Assembly (NCBI GenBank): GCA_021292165.1
Contig: CM037878.1
Span: 8,920,857 to 8,984,856 of the forward strand
Length of the DNA stretch: 64,000 bases
Source: Shinisaurus crocodilurus
Taxonomy: Eukaryota; Chordata; Lepidosauria; Squamata; Shinisauridae
Reading direction: 5' to 3'
This document shows, in pieces, positions 59,001 to 61,785 of this stretch. The first letter of the stretch is position 1, and every line of letters begins with the position of its first letter. The position numbers and the translations under genes were made by a program. The notes under the pieces are model-generated. The model saw only the letters and a program-made list of their open reading frames with translations, was not told the DNA's origin and searched no databases.

Positions 59001-61785
59001 GAAGGCTGGTTGCTTACTTGTAACTGTAGTTCTTTCAGTGGTCCTCTATGCAACATGCGTCTGTCTTTCCACATCACTTCCCTTTTTTTAGCTGGTGAGT
59101 CGGTTCAAAGTTTGAACGGAGTAGGAAGTGGGAGCCAACAACCCTTGAGCCTGGGAGCTGGGCTCCCACCCAAAACTCTAGCCTGGCTATAGAAATTTGC
59201 CCAATGGAGCTTTGCACAGAAACCCGTTGTGTGAGTGCGCAGGTGACCACTCAAAGTAACTACAGCTACAGGTAAGCAGCCTGGCTATTTCTGGCATAGG
59301 TTTTCCATCTCCATGAGGATGAGGCTCAATTTTTGTTCTTGTAAAAAATTCTCACTTAACTGGGATCAAAGGCGTTTGCTGTATTTTTCATGAGTGCTCC
59401 TCTTCTCATTTGTTGTGCAGGAAAATTCAGGAAGTGCCGCTCTTGCCGTCTTTGGATTATGAGAAGCTAAAGAAAGATCTCGCAGATGGAAGTGACCGCC
59501 TAAAGGCCTTCTTACTGCAAGCATTGCGCTGGGTGGGTGAACTGAAGAACAGGTAGATGAGTGTGTAATAAGAAATTTGACATCACCCTGTGCTAAACAA
59601 GGGATGATGCGAAATTCTACATTCTTCAGATGAATTCAGCTCTCTTGCCAAATTTGTCTGTTCCAAGTTCTGCTTGTTCAACAAATTTCTACATAGTTCT
59701 TGTCTTTGCCTTCATTGTACTGCACTGCCTCATCATTTTTGACTCTGCGGATTGAGAAGTAAACCCTGCCCCCCCCCCCCCCGCTGGCTTTGACCTTTGA
59801 ACTTGAAAAGGAGAAATTTGAATTTCATGCAGCAGAAAACCATTAGAGAAGTTGAAAGGCAATCCTGCTTAAGGCGAAAAGAGAGAAAATTCTAATGACC
59901 AAATGCCTCTGAAATTAAATTTGAGCAGCAGAGATGGACTGGTGCTGCTTTCTAGAATGTCCATCCTTCCTCAGCCATCCCTTGAGCCAATTGGGAAGGA
60001 ACAGAGAAGCCAAGTCAGTGGATGGCCTTGTGTCATAAATCAGTCCGGTCCACAGATAAGCCATCGTCGTTAACTCAGTCCAAGGTTGAAAGCCAATAGA
60101 TCTGTCCAAAACCAAAATAAAGCGAAGCAGTGTAGGAGCAGGCTGAAGCTGTGGTCAGGAGTGTTCCGAAGCCAAGGAAGCACGAGTCTTGGTCTGGGGG
60201 CTGGCAGAAGTAGCTGGCTACGGTTGAGTTGCAATGACAATTGCTCCCAGCGTCCGAAGTGTGTTTGGGGCCTGTCTTTTAAACAGGCACTGATTGGCAA
60301 GTGAGCACAGCTGGGCCAGGCTGCAGAGGACACGTGCCTGGCCCCTCCCCAAACACACACTGGCACAGCTGCCCCGTGTCTTCCAAACGGAGGCACAACA
60401 CCTTGGGGGTAAGGTGAACCCCCTCACCCCTCCTAGGGTGCCAGCTACACACTTCCACAAGTCTGTCATTACATTTGGTGTGTGTGTGTGTGGGGGGGCA
60501 GCTGTTGAGTTTTAAAAACATAAATGAAAGCTGAGTTCCTCTGGATGCTGAGTTCTGAGCCCAGAACTGAGCCCAGTACCAGTTTCTGTGTTTGTAAATG
60601 CAGAATTCACACAGCGCTGACTGCAGACTGACTGGGCGGCCTTGAGCATGTTGATAGTCCTTAGGTTCTTCCTAATACTTAGGCACTACCACACAGGATG
60701 GTTGTTTGGCAGAGAGAGATAGGAAGTAATGTTGCCTAGTTCCTGTGCCTGAATAATTTCTCTAATTATAGGTGACTCACAAGTACCTCTTGTGCTTCTT
60801 TTATAGCGCTTAACAACATCTCATCCTGGTGAGCAGAGGGACACTGTTCTGCAGGCTTATATCAACAACGACCTTTTGGATTGCTACAGCAACGTCCAGG
60901 TTAGCAATGGTAGAATTTTACCTAGACCGGTGCCAGAGTACATGGCTTCCTTATATAAAGCTTGCGGCTTGATCCTTGTATTTACAGTCACATTAATTGT
61001 TGTGAACTGCCTACAGAGCTTTGGCTATTGGGCGGTATAGAAATGGAATAAATAAATAAATAAATATTTCTTGTTGAGAGAGCTCTGCTAGCAGGGCTGG
61101 GGGGGGAGGGGCCCATGCCACTGAGAACCCTGCAGAGCCGGATTCAAGACTAAATGAGTGACCGTGCAATTTGCAACCCTGTCCAAACTTGGGCTGCTTC
61201 TCCCCATCCACATTCAGTTCCCTGAGATCAACTATGCCAGGCAGCAGGCCGGCGGCCACACACAAGGTCCATGCTGGTGAGAGCAGATGTGGCAGGCCCC
61301 GGCGGCTGGCTGGTGAGGGAGAGAGTCACACTTAGTTGTGCTGCTGCCGTTTTTGCCGGGGGCTCGACTGGCTAGGTGCTCTGCTCTCCACTGAAAAAAA
61401 AGCAAAAGCAAAACACGGGCACAGGCGCCAAACAAGTCAGGTAATGAGGGAGGAGGACCGCTGAGGGTGGGCATTCTGCCTCATGATGTCATAGTTCCAT
61501 CTATTGGGAAAGATCCAGAAGCTCTGCTATGACTACATCACTGCCATGCCATATAGAGGTCTGCCCCTGTGTCGCCTTCTCATTGAGAGATATACAAACA
61601 TGCCATTTATTTAATTTCAGGTTTCAAATGTTGAATTGCAGAATTTCCATAAAGTTTGGGGTGTTGTTGTTGTTGTTGTTTTGGTCTCTTTCAGAGAAGT
61701 GTGTTAATGCTGATACAGTCAAAGAGTGAGGTTGTTCGTCAGTATGCAGCCAGGCTTATCAATGCATTCGCCTCACTGGCTGAAG
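5590..61785 (+). CDS. ARMC9: ARMC9, 5' half (12 coding exons, joined; continues beyond window)
   Basis: Armadillo repeat-containing protein 9, a protein of the ciliary base and cilium that acts with TOGARAM1 in ciliary stability and Hedgehog signalling; human mutations cause Joubert syndrome (known for the family). I recognise it from the joined translation. The start is [13 protein letters not shown]; a LisH motif spans about residues 8-40, a helical segment rich in Gln and Leu about 208-250, and the start of the armadillo region follows from about 293. All exon junctions have AG/GT borders and compatible phases: 0,0,0,0,0,1,0,0,2,0,0,1. The sum is 402 codons plus one base with no stop. The human protein is roughly 665-820 residues by isoform, so about half is here. 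The gene is intact so far as visible. Only the 25-nt exon 7 and the exact junction of exons 3/4 are uncertain. Confidence 0.95.
5942..7450 (-). mobile_element. L3/CR1-like LINE, reverse-transcriptase part
   Basis: The reverse strand encodes, in broken frames, [20 protein letters not shown], an [20 protein letters not shown] block and [20 protein letters not shown] (the RT active-site box, read as YEDD instead of YADD). [20 protein letters not shown] follows, then the C-terminal end. The 3' tail at the left has GCCCAATAGCCCAAGC. It is about 1.5 kb, 5'-truncated and inactive through frameshifts. Confidence 0.88.
7451..8110 (+). other. intron 2, right part
   Basis: A LINE-type 3' tail lies near 7646-7710 (AAACCACTTTGGGACC, GGTCTATAAATACA). 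A half palindromic MITE is at 7800-7915 (GGGAGTTGTAGG, CATGCATAGGATTGCGCC). Nothing else is recognised before exon 3. Confidence 0.55.
8111..8236 (+). CDS. ARMC9: ARMC9 exon 3 (rest of LisH)
   Basis: This 126-nt exon encodes residues 18-59. The acceptor is TTTGCAG and the donor GTAATA, phase 0 at both ends. [18 protein letters not shown] completes the LisH pattern, with the aromatic/hydrophobic spacing and conserved F-x3-T-x3-F-x2-E. A basic KIRGKPLPK segment follows, then a serine-rich link. Confidence 0.96.
8655..8730 (+). mobile_element. L3/CR1-like LINE 3' tail
   Basis: Contains GTGAACCACCCAGAGCTTTG and GGGGGTATAGAAATGTAG, the family tail seen also at 60985-61066. Confidence 0.55.
8737..8930 (+). 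mobile_element. L2-like LINE 3' end
   Basis: Same phrase order as at 24315-24500: GGGCCTCCATGTTCAAAGGC, CCTTTATGCCCTG, CACTGTTGGAAACAAGATGC, then GGGCTAGATAGACC. Confidence 0.65.
9196..9381 (+). mobile_element. CR1 LINE 3' end, inserted in the L2-like copy
   Basis: GACAATGGAACCAATTACC to a tail TCTATGATTCTATGA. It encodes the last CR1 ORF2 residues ending in ...HLSGML-stop. It is 5'-truncated to under 200 bp. Confidence 0.9.
10008..10226 (+). mobile_element. Sauria SINE (5'-truncated)
   Basis: Contains GGGTTCTAGTCCCC (B box) and AACTCACTGGGTGACTTTGG-like body. It ends with the BovB-type TTGCAGGAAAAAAGGC tail and (AATA)n. Confidence 0.88.
10641..11440. mobile_element. GC-rich dispersed element (CACGACAACCCAC / GACAGCTGTCA family)
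   Basis: Contains CGGCAACCCACACTGTGG, CAGTGTGGGTTGTTTG, CCAACAGACAATCAGGC, and several AGCTGTCAAAA/ACAGCTGTCAGTT motifs. The same modules recur at 44770-45610, 50785-51245 and 54825-58160. No protein is recognised. Confidence 0.55.
11623..12243 (-). mobile_element. L3/CR1-like LINE 3' end
   Basis: The reverse strand encodes [40 protein letters not shown] then [20 protein letters not shown], uninterrupted for 114 codons. The untranslated tail lies at 11623-11810. This is a younger copy than the one at 5942-7450. Confidence 0.88.
12244..12699 (+). other. intron 3 end, with inverted repeat
   Basis: About 12245-12300 (ATATATGCAGATATCATAGC, GGAAGTAAATGG) is an imperfect inverted copy of 12306-12352 and partly repeats 11570-11610. 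The acceptor region of exon 4 has a 12-C run at 12670-12682. Confidence 0.55.
12700..12867 (+). CDS. ARMC9: ARMC9 exon 4
   Basis: This 168-nt exon encodes residues 60-115, phase 0 at both ends. The acceptor follows a 12-C run and TTTCTTTG and ends GGAAG; the donor is GTATGT. The translation contains [12 protein letters not shown] and the strongly conserved [16 protein letters not shown] helix. By my recollection the human protein has one more lysine at this junction. Here those three bases are preceded by GG, not AG, so the lysine would be lost. This is a small point that needs an alignment. Confidence 0.95.
13185..13435. mobile_element. pogo/Tc1-like MITE, 251 bp, TA target
   Basis: The ends CAGGCAGTCCCTGAG and CCTGGGGACTGCCTG are inverted and flanked by TA on both sides (13183-13184, 13436-13437). 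It has no coding capacity. Confidence 0.85.
13889..13976. mobile_element. short palindromic-ended MITE
   Basis: CAGTGCAATCCTAAACACAC at the left and CATAGGATTGCACTG at the right, with GGGACTTACTTCTGAATAAG inside. Confidence 0.7.
13977..14729. other. intron 4, unassigned
   Basis: No exon, repeat family or RNA gene recognised. Short open frames on the minus strand have no family resemblance. Confidence 0.5.
14730..14976. mobile_element. pogo/Tc1-like MITE, 247 bp, TA target
   Basis: The ends CAGTAATACCTTGGATTGCA and TGCAATCCAAGGTATTACTG are perfect inverted repeats flanked by TA (14728-14729, 14977-14978). The middle (about 14812-14875) holds a GC-rich segment also found, reversed, at 63903-64000. 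A right-end fragment recurs at 51630-51670. Confidence 0.88.
15005..15135. mobile_element. hAT MITE, 131 bp, TSD CTTTAGAG
   Basis: The ends CAGTGTTCTCCAACCTTGGG and its inverse are near-perfect. Almost the whole element folds into one hairpin. The 8-bp duplication CTTTAGAG is exact (14997-15004, 15136-15143), which is the hAT hallmark. Confidence 0.93.
15144..15735 (+). other. intron 4, right part
   Basis: About 15144-15350 (CACTTCACGTGTATTATCTC, GGCATTATTATCCCCATATT) resembles an old MIR-like or L2-like interspersed repeat. The remainder is unassigned. Confidence 0.4.
15736..15891 (+). CDS. ARMC9: ARMC9 exon 5
   Basis: This 156-nt exon encodes residues 116-167, phase 0 at both ends, acceptor TTTTCTAAG, donor GTATGT. 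The translation includes [18 protein letters not shown] and [17 protein letters not shown], which are near-identical to the family. This region between LisH and the helical segment is alpha-helical and has no assigned activity. Confidence 0.96.
16040..16625 (-). mobile_element. old L3/CR1-like LINE fragment
   Basis: Diverged parallel to 5990-6600: GGTACCCTGATCTCAGACCA, TTTAAGGCCTTACAGGTTAA, GTGGCTTCATTCTGGACCA, then TTCAAAAGCAGCCCCATGTA. Confidence 0.65.
17006..17098 (+). CDS. ARMC9: ARMC9 exon 6
   Basis: This 93-nt exon encodes residues 168-198, acceptor TTTTCTAG, donor GTATCC. The translation [20 protein letters not shown] then [11 protein letters not shown] matches the family. Phase 0 at both ends. 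It is followed by an 11-kb intron. Confidence 0.94.
17099..17577 (+). other. intron 6, first part, no feature seen
   Basis: AT-rich sequence without recognisable repeat or exon. Confidence 0.5.
17578..17690. mobile_element. decayed palindromic hAT-type MITE
   Basis: GTGAGCAACTTGTGGCCCTC and CCAGATATTTTGGCC at the left match the family at 4305-4456. The right arm is damaged. Confidence 0.6.
17755..17880 (-). mobile_element. tRNA-Ala-like SINE, minus strand
   Basis: TGGGTCAGACCATCAGTCCA, CTAGCTCAGCATCGTC and TTTCCCAGCCC follow the order of the minus-strand copy at 61925-62085. Confidence 0.65.
17915..18168 (+). mobile_element. Sauria SINE, full length
   Basis: A tRNA-related head (GTGTGGCGTAGTGGTGAGAG as A box, GGGTTCTAGTCCCC as B box), a conserved body (CTCACTGGGTGACTTTGGGC, CACAGGGTTGTTGTGAGGAT), then a BovB-like tail and (AAATA)n. 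Members also lie at 10008, 32871, 33747 and (minus) 42411. Confidence 0.93.
18169..18817 (+). other. intron 6, unassigned
   Basis: No gene or repeat recognised. Confidence 0.5.
19409..19485. repeat. 21-bp minisatellite
   Basis: Four tandem copies of a unit of type ACACCCCCACGCCACCCCCAA. Confidence 0.85.
20591..20910. repeat. G-rich minisatellite, about 85-97 bp units, four copies
   Basis: Units begin GTGCAGGTACGGGGGTGGGG (one reads GTGCAGGCATGG) and end CTTCGGCGGCAG. Many G-runs of four or more lie on the + strand, so quadruplex formation is likely. Confidence 0.85.
21022..21350 (+). mobile_element. tRNA-like SINE split by a hAT MITE
   Basis: The head ATAGCCTAGTGGCAGAGCAC and the tail GGCTAGATGGACTCATAGCT / CTTCCTATG match the SINE at 23010-23205. 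It is interrupted exactly by the element at 21094-21226. Confidence 0.75.
21094..21226. mobile_element. hAT MITE, 133 bp, TSD AATTAAAA
   Basis: Same family as 15005-15135. The flanking duplication AATTAAAA is exact (21086-21093, 21227-21234), and removing the element restores the host SINE. Confidence 0.92.
21574..21930 (-). mobile_element. L2-like LINE 3' part
   Basis: AAGAAGAGCCATGCTGGGTC, GTGGGAAGCCCACAAATAGC, TTTAAAGCCATTCAGGTTGG, TAGTATTGTGAGAGAGGGAG. Same order as 9056-9620. Confidence 0.8.
21931..22660 (+). other. intron 6, unassigned, with (TG)n at 22594-22616
   Basis: A GT microsatellite and otherwise unique-looking sequence. No exon signal. Confidence 0.5.
22680..22835. repeat. 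unclassified dispersed repeat, copy 1
   Basis: GGTAGGTATTTAGTGGCTGC, TTGCACGGTTTGTG and AAATTGACAGAAATTTCCTT correspond in order to 24795-24935. The family is unknown to me. Confidence 0.6.
23010..23205 (+). mobile_element. tRNA-Ala-like SINE
   Basis: The head GCCGTAGCTCAGTGGTAGAG (A box) and GGTCCCAGGTTCAATC (B box) fit a tRNA, with CTTTGCATGC-like anticodon arm sequence TTTTGCATGCAG. A SINE body (GGGCCAGATGCACCAAGGGT) ends in GGCAGCTTCCTATGTG. It is not a functional tRNA, because the acceptor arm does not pair. Confidence 0.85.
23375..23509. mobile_element. hAT MITE, 135 bp, TSD GTCTATGT
   Basis: Near-perfect hairpin, same family as 15005-15135. Exact 8-bp duplication GTCTATGT (23367-23374, 23510-23517). 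Confidence 0.94.
23518..24314 (+). other. intron 6, unassigned
   Basis: A short tandem GCAGCCCTGCAGTGCAGCCC occurs near 23645. No gene recognised. Confidence 0.45.
24315..24505 (+). mobile_element. L2-like LINE 3' end
   Basis: GGAGCCTCCAGGTACAAAGG, TTGACCACTGTTGGAAAAGG, CTGGACTAGATGATGGACTC and a terminal TTACATTCTTGTG. Confidence 0.7.
24795..24935. repeat. unclassified dispersed repeat, copy 2
   Basis: GGTAGGCATCTGATGACTGT, TTGCACGGCTCATTTTG and AAATTGACTGCCGTGTCCTT are collinear with copy 1 at roughly 70-75% by eye. Confidence 0.6.
25126..25245. mobile_element. palindromic hAT-type MITE
   Basis: CAGCCTTTCCCAACCTGG at the left and ACATCTGGAAAGCTG at the right, with inner arms GGACTGCAGCTCCCA / GGGAGTTGCAGTCC. 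Confidence 0.75.
25397..26177. mobile_element. 781-bp non-autonomous hAT element, TSD TGCCAGTG
   Basis: The ends CAGGGATG and CATCCCTG are inverted, with an exact 8-bp duplication TGCCAGTG (25389-25396, 26178-26185). The interior is full of GACTCGAGTC-type palindromes. It also holds a repeated CAGGCAGGCAGAGG module. The left end is duplicated internally at about 26027, so it may be two nested copies. Confidence 0.85.
26585..27278 (+). mobile_element. young CR1 LINE 3' end
   Basis: An uninterrupted 192-codon frame ([60 protein letters not shown]) ends ...RHLSEML-stop. A short 3' UTR follows, then a tail of repeated ATTCTATG. It is very like the copies at 29700 and 47633 and so recently active. 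It carries only the end of ORF2. Confidence 0.94.
27279..28056 (+). other. intron 6, last part
   Basis: Unique-looking sequence leading to the exon 7 acceptor. Nothing else recognised. Confidence 0.5.
28057..28081 (+). CDS. ARMC9: ARMC9 exon 7, probable 25-nt micro-exon
   Basis: The acceptor CTAACTTGCATTGCAG is good and ends at 28056. The best donor is GGA|GTGAAA at 28082. The exon then encodes KNQDNSSW plus one base, and with exon 8 gives [14 protein letters not shown]. This is the same length as the family segment between LLTxY and LQQLHQQL as I recall it. Alternative donors at 28073 and 28076 also leave phase 1, as does G|GTAACT at 28133. The reading frame even stays open straight into exon 8. 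The exon is therefore real, but its 3' border is uncertain. Confidence 0.65.
28082..28165 (+). other. ARMC9: 84-bp intron 7 of ARMC9
   Basis: This is a very short intron by vertebrate standards, with an acceptor tract of four CCTTT-like units. It contains no stop in the reading frame and is a multiple of three, so retention would add 28 residues without a frameshift. Confidence 0.55.
28166..28323 (+). CDS. ARMC9: ARMC9 exon 8 (helical/coiled-coil segment)
   Basis: This 158-nt exon enters in phase 1 and leaves in phase 0, encoding residues 207-259. The acceptor is the (CCTTT)n tract ending CCACAG; the donor GTACTG is modest. The translation carries [15 protein letters not shown], then [20 protein letters not shown] and [14 protein letters not shown], all strongly conserved. 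Heptad-like leucines support a coiled coil. Confidence 0.95.
28324..29699 (+). other. intron 8, first part, unassigned
   Basis: No repeat family or exon recognised. Open frames under 115 codons on both strands look random. Confidence 0.45.
29700..30432 (-). mobile_element. young CR1 LINE 3' end
   Basis: An uninterrupted 214-codon reverse-strand frame begins [20 protein letters not shown] and ends ...SHLSGML-stop. The tail CATAGAATCATAGAAAAG is at the left. Confidence 0.94.
30728..30858. mobile_element. short palindromic-ended MITE
   Basis: GGTTGGATCCAGATTAAGTT and CAGTCTGAATCCAACCC form imperfect inverted ends, with CCATTGATTTCAGTGG inside. Confidence 0.6.
31286..31384 (+). CDS. ARMC9: ARMC9 exon 9
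   Basis: This 99-nt exon encodes residues 260-292, phase 0 at both ends, acceptor TCCGTCATAG, donor GTAAGT. It reads [20 protein letters not shown] then [13 protein letters not shown]. It is followed by the longest intron, 20.45 kb. Confidence 0.95.
31741..32090 (-). mobile_element. older CR1 LINE 3' end
   Basis: The reverse strand encodes [40 protein letters not shown], then [20 protein letters not shown]. The tail ATAGAATCACAGAATCATAG is at the left. Confidence 0.88.
32341..32555 (-). mobile_element. L2-like LINE 3' end
   Basis: GTAAGAAGAGCCCTGCTGGA, CCACAGTGGCCAACCAGATG, AGGCATACTGCCTCTCATAC, then ATAGCTATCATGGCTAGTTC. Confidence 0.8.
32871..33108 (+). mobile_element. Sauria SINE, full length
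   Basis: GAGCCAGTGTGGCATAGTGG to (AATAA)n, about 238 bp. A and B boxes and tail as in the 17915 copy. Confidence 0.92.
33963..35279. mobile_element. CCGTATTTTTCGC element (Tc1/mariner-like) with internal tandem array
   Basis: The termini CCGTATTTTTCGCGCCATAA and the inverse of CTTATGGAGCGAAAAATACGG match and are flanked by TA (33961-33962, 35280-35281). Removing it restores GATATAAATATA of the host SINE. The middle is eight tandem units of about 123-167 bp. It has no transposase. Confidence 0.9.
34051..35170. repeat. eight-unit minisatellite inside the element
   Basis: Units start TCAGCTGTTCC at 34051, 34199, 34337, 34479, 34625, 34771, 34938 and 35061. Each has CAGCTGAGAGGCGGGGGCTT, a GCCCAGGAGTCCTCCGCTCT block, AGAGGAAAGT, then an A/(TAA)n/T stretch of variable length. 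Confidence 0.92.
36078..36178. mobile_element. palindromic hAT-type MITE
   Basis: CAGCATTCCCCAACCTG and CAGTTGGGGAAGGCT ends, with TGTTGGACTACAGCTCCCA inside. Confidence 0.7.
36630..36785 (+). mobile_element. possible 5S-rRNA-derived SINE with Sauria/BovB-like tail
   Basis: CTCTGAAGCTAAGCAGGCCT resembles the 5S box GGAAGCTAAGCAGGGTC. It is followed, after a gap, by GTGACCTCCTTGGAGGAAGG and GATACAAGCGGAATAAAA, which resemble a BovB-type SINE tail. It is diverged. Confidence 0.4.
36786..38149. other. intron 9, mostly unassigned
   Basis: About 37110-37345 shares GGTTGTTTG and other words with the GC-rich family at 10641. The segments 37360-37480 and 37640-37800 are diverged direct repeats of each other (TTTATGAATGCA/TTATGAGTGCA, GCACAAGACCTCCT-like words). 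The rest is unrecognised. Confidence 0.4.
38216..38960 (-). mobile_element. DIRS-like element fragment, minus strand
   Basis: It is the reverse complement, with gaps, of 58160-58540 (GCAGAGGTGTTGGG; GTTGTCACGAAACTGACACT; CCCTCCCTCAAGGTGGG) and of 54715-54820 (CAAACTACAAATAAGCAAGC). The + strand copy is joined to DIRS-type Gag and RT frames. A hAT MITE is inserted at 38533-38667. Confidence 0.65.
38533..38667. mobile_element. hAT MITE, 135 bp, TSD GGTTATGC/GGTTACGC
   Basis: Same family as 15005-15135, near-perfect hairpin. The duplication differs at one base (38525-38532, 38668-38675), so this copy is slightly older. Confidence 0.9.
39066..39146. mobile_element. short palindromic unit of the CACGACAACCCAC family
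   Basis: CTGGGTTCACACAACACGAC, CACCATGGCTGATCAGCCAT, then GGCTTGTTGTGTCATGCAAA: one long imperfect hairpin. Related ends occur at 44770, 50789 and 58090. Confidence 0.7.
39357..39528. mobile_element. CAGTATTTTTCC MITE, TA-type
   Basis: CAGTATTTTTCCATGTATAA at the left and CTTATAGACGGAAAAATACG at the right are imperfect inverted ends. CGTCTTATAC words occur inside. It is related in style to the 33963 element. Confidence 0.7.
41041..41069. repeat. (GT)n microsatellite
   Basis: An uninterrupted GT tract of about 29 bp. Confidence 0.95.
41490..41582 (+). mobile_element. LINE/SINE 3' tail
   Basis: AAATTGCTCAGAGTGGCTGG, CTGGCCAGATGGGTGATTCA, then TAAATATAATAAATAAAT. A second tail of this type (GGCGGGGTATAAATATAATA) is at 41334-41380. 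Confidence 0.55.
42411..42649 (-). mobile_element. Sauria SINE, full length, minus strand
   Basis: TTATTTATTTATTATG-type tail at the left, CAAGGAACCCAAGGCGGCTT, CCAAAGTCACCCAGTGAGTT, and the head GCCACACTGGCTCTC at the right. Confidence 0.93.
42650..44467. other. intron 9, unassigned
   Basis: No gene recognised. A (GTT)n run is at 43724-43746, preceded by TTTGGGCAGGGGCTGTCTTT, a phrase common in reptile LINE tails. Confidence 0.4.
44468..44692 (-). mobile_element. tRNA-like SINE, minus strand
   Basis: Ends TTGAACCTGGGACCTTCTGC ... GGAGCTATGGTCCCT, the reverse of a tRNA-derived head. The body has GGGCCATCTAGTGC and CTTTCCCATCACCTCCTACC. Confidence 0.7.
44770..45610. mobile_element. GC-rich dispersed element (CACGACAACCCAC family)
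   Basis: Starts GGTTTGCACAACATGACAAC with a hairpin, contains TTGACAGCTGTCAGAAGG, GTTTTGACAGCTACTGTCAAAACTC-like palindromes and GGAGGACTGAGGGGGGAAGG. It ends near GGGTTGTTTGCACAACAACC. The modules match 54825-58160. Confidence 0.65.
45611..47632. other. intron 9, unassigned, with a 212-codon minus-strand open frame
   Basis: The open frame lies at 46308-46946 on the minus strand. It shows no domain I know and no promoter or splice context, so I do not call it a gene. The rest contains no recognised family. Confidence 0.4.
47633..48315 (-). mobile_element. young CR1 LINE 3' end
   Basis: An uninterrupted reverse-strand frame of about 200 codons starts [20 protein letters not shown] and ends ...RHLSEML-stop. 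It appears nearly identical to the + strand copy at 26585-27278, with a tail CATAGAATCATAGAAAAG. Confidence 0.94.
48316..50162. other. intron 9, mixed unassigned sequence
   Basis: A LINE-type tail lies at 49180-49267 (TTTTAGATTGTAAGCCTGCG, GCGGGATAAAAATG, AATAAATAAATAA). A GC-rich segment ending ATAGGATTGCACC at about 49560-49976 resembles 4595-5035. The long + frame through it is compositional. Confidence 0.45.
50163..50301. mobile_element. palindromic hAT-type MITE
   Basis: CAGCCTTCCCCAACCTGGTG and CACCAGGTTGGGGAAGGCTG are perfect 20-bp inverted ends, with TGTTGGACTACAACTCC inside. Confidence 0.85.
50585..50725 (-). mobile_element. L2-like LINE 3' end, decayed
   Basis: GATAAGAAGTGCCTTGTAGG, ATCAGACCAGGGCATGCCC and AGTTCAGCAATC follow the start of the L2 minus-strand order. 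Confidence 0.5.
50785..51245. mobile_element. CACGACAACCCAC element split by a retroposon
   Basis: CTCACACGACGCGACAACCC, CACCATGGCCGATCACCCGT and TTGTGTTGTGCGAACCCAGC form a hairpin at the left. After the insertion at 50865-51078, the element resumes with GGGTGGCTTATTTTTCACGA. Confidence 0.65.
50865..51078 (-). mobile_element. L1-like retroposon fragment with 10-bp TSD
   Basis: A T-run start (poly-A on the minus strand), AAATTCAATTTTTATTACAT, then an (AAAC)n/(CAA)n stretch. The duplication ACCCAGCATG is exact (50855-50864, 51079-51088). Confidence 0.75.
51801..51824. repeat. (CT)12 microsatellite in the exon 10 acceptor
   Basis: A pure CT run ending 13 bp before exon 10, so it supplies the polypyrimidine tract. 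Confidence 0.95.
51838..51872 (+). CDS. ARMC9: ARMC9 exon 10 (35 nt)
   Basis: This small exon encodes [11 protein letters not shown] plus two bases. The acceptor is CAACTACAG, with a (CT)12 microsatellite at 51801-51824 acting as polypyrimidine tract; the donor is GTAAGT. Joined in phase 2 to exon 11 it gives [18 protein letters not shown], as expected for the family. Confidence 0.92.
52048..52168 (-). mobile_element. 5S-rRNA/CR1 chimeric SINE, copy 1
   Basis: Read on the minus strand: AAGCCTGGTTATTACTTGGA-TGGGAGACC, very like 5S rRNA box C and what follows. Next come CCTCTTCTAGTTTCCTGC, then the CR1 3' end (AGCAGGGGGTTGGACTCGAT ... CCAACTCTATGATCTATG). Confidence 0.8.
52169..53600. other. 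intron 10, unassigned
   Basis: No recognised family. It includes AT- and GC-mixed sequence without splice-bordered conserved frames. Confidence 0.4.
53600..54824 (+). mobile_element. DIRS-like retrotransposon, Gag end and reverse transcriptase (broken)
   Basis: [15 protein letters not shown] fits the end of DIRS-type Gag. Then come [50 protein letters not shown] and [19 protein letters not shown], with [15 protein letters not shown] and [14 protein letters not shown] further on, in shifted frames. The order and wording follow DIRS reverse transcriptases. Stops and frameshifts make it inactive. Confidence 0.75.
54825..58160. mobile_element. GC-rich composite insertion in the DIRS-like element
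   Basis: Contains repeated modules of the CACGACAACCCAC / GACAGCTGTCAAAA family: 54895-55000, 56365-56640, 57225-57300, 57490-57500, and 58085-58160. There is a nested 5S/CR1 SINE (56855-57003). The DIRS sequence before it (GTTCCAGGCAGTCTGTGG) and after it (CGTAAGCTTCAGTTAG) is nearly contiguous in the related copy at 38800-38960. That supports an insertion of about 3.3 kb. Confidence 0.6.
56855..57003 (+). mobile_element. 5S-rRNA/CR1 chimeric SINE, copy 2
   Basis: CAGCTTGTCTGAGTGTAGAA, AGCTAAGCAGGGTCAGGCCT and GGTGATTACCTGGATGGGAG cover the 5S internal promoter boxes. They are joined through CCTCCTCTAGTTTCCTG to a CR1 3' end (AGCAGGGGGTTGGACTCGAT) ending ATAATCTATTAATCTAT. Confidence 0.85.
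58161..59003 (+). mobile_element. DIRS-like element, tyrosine-recombinase end (broken)
   Basis: [20 protein letters not shown] and [11 protein letters not shown], then [12 protein letters not shown] text, resemble the C-terminal part of DIRS tyrosine recombinases. No catalytic RHRY set is complete. It continues the element begun at 53600. Confidence 0.55.
59004..59286 (+). repeat. DIRS-like terminal region with inverted repeat
   Basis: GGTTGCTTACTTGTAACTGT-AGTTCTTTCAGTGGTC at the left is the imperfect inverse of GACCACTCAAAGTAACTACA-GCTACAGGTAAGCAGC at the right. It ends about 135 bp upstream of exon 11. Confidence 0.7.
59421..59532 (+). CDS. ARMC9: ARMC9 exon 11
   Basis: This 112-nt exon enters in phase 2 and leaves in phase 0, encoding residues 304-341: [20 protein letters not shown] then [14 protein letters not shown]. 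The acceptor is TTGTTGTGCAG and the donor GTGGGT. This is the first helical repeat of the armadillo-like region. The end of a DIRS-like retrotransposon lies about 135 bp upstream. Confidence 0.95.
59533..60806 (+). other. intron 11
   Basis: A run of 13 C at about 59770. About 60080-60470 is GC-richer with no family that I recognise, although it could be part of an LTR. A GT run is at 60479-60492. No exon between the two borders. Confidence 0.5.
60807..60899 (+). CDS. ARMC9: ARMC9 exon 12
   Basis: This 93-nt exon encodes residues 342-372, phase 0 at both ends, acceptor TTCTTTTATAG, donor GTTAGC. The translation is [20 protein letters not shown] then [11 protein letters not shown]. An internal CCTGGTGAGC resembles a donor, but using it would break the conserved frame. 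Confidence 0.94.
60985..61066 (+). mobile_element. L3/CR1-like LINE 3' tail
   Basis: TGTGAACTGCCTACAGAGCT, TTGGCTATTGGGCGGTATAG, then (AATA)n. It is the reverse of the tail at 5942-6000. Confidence 0.75.
61695..61785 (+). CDS. ARMC9: ARMC9 exon 13 (last exon in window)
   Basis: This 91-nt exon encodes residues 373-402 plus one base, acceptor GGTCTCTTTCAG, donor GTAAGA. It reads [20 protein letters not shown] then [10 protein letters not shown], a typical armadillo helix pair. The rest of the protein lies beyond the right edge. Confidence 0.94.
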
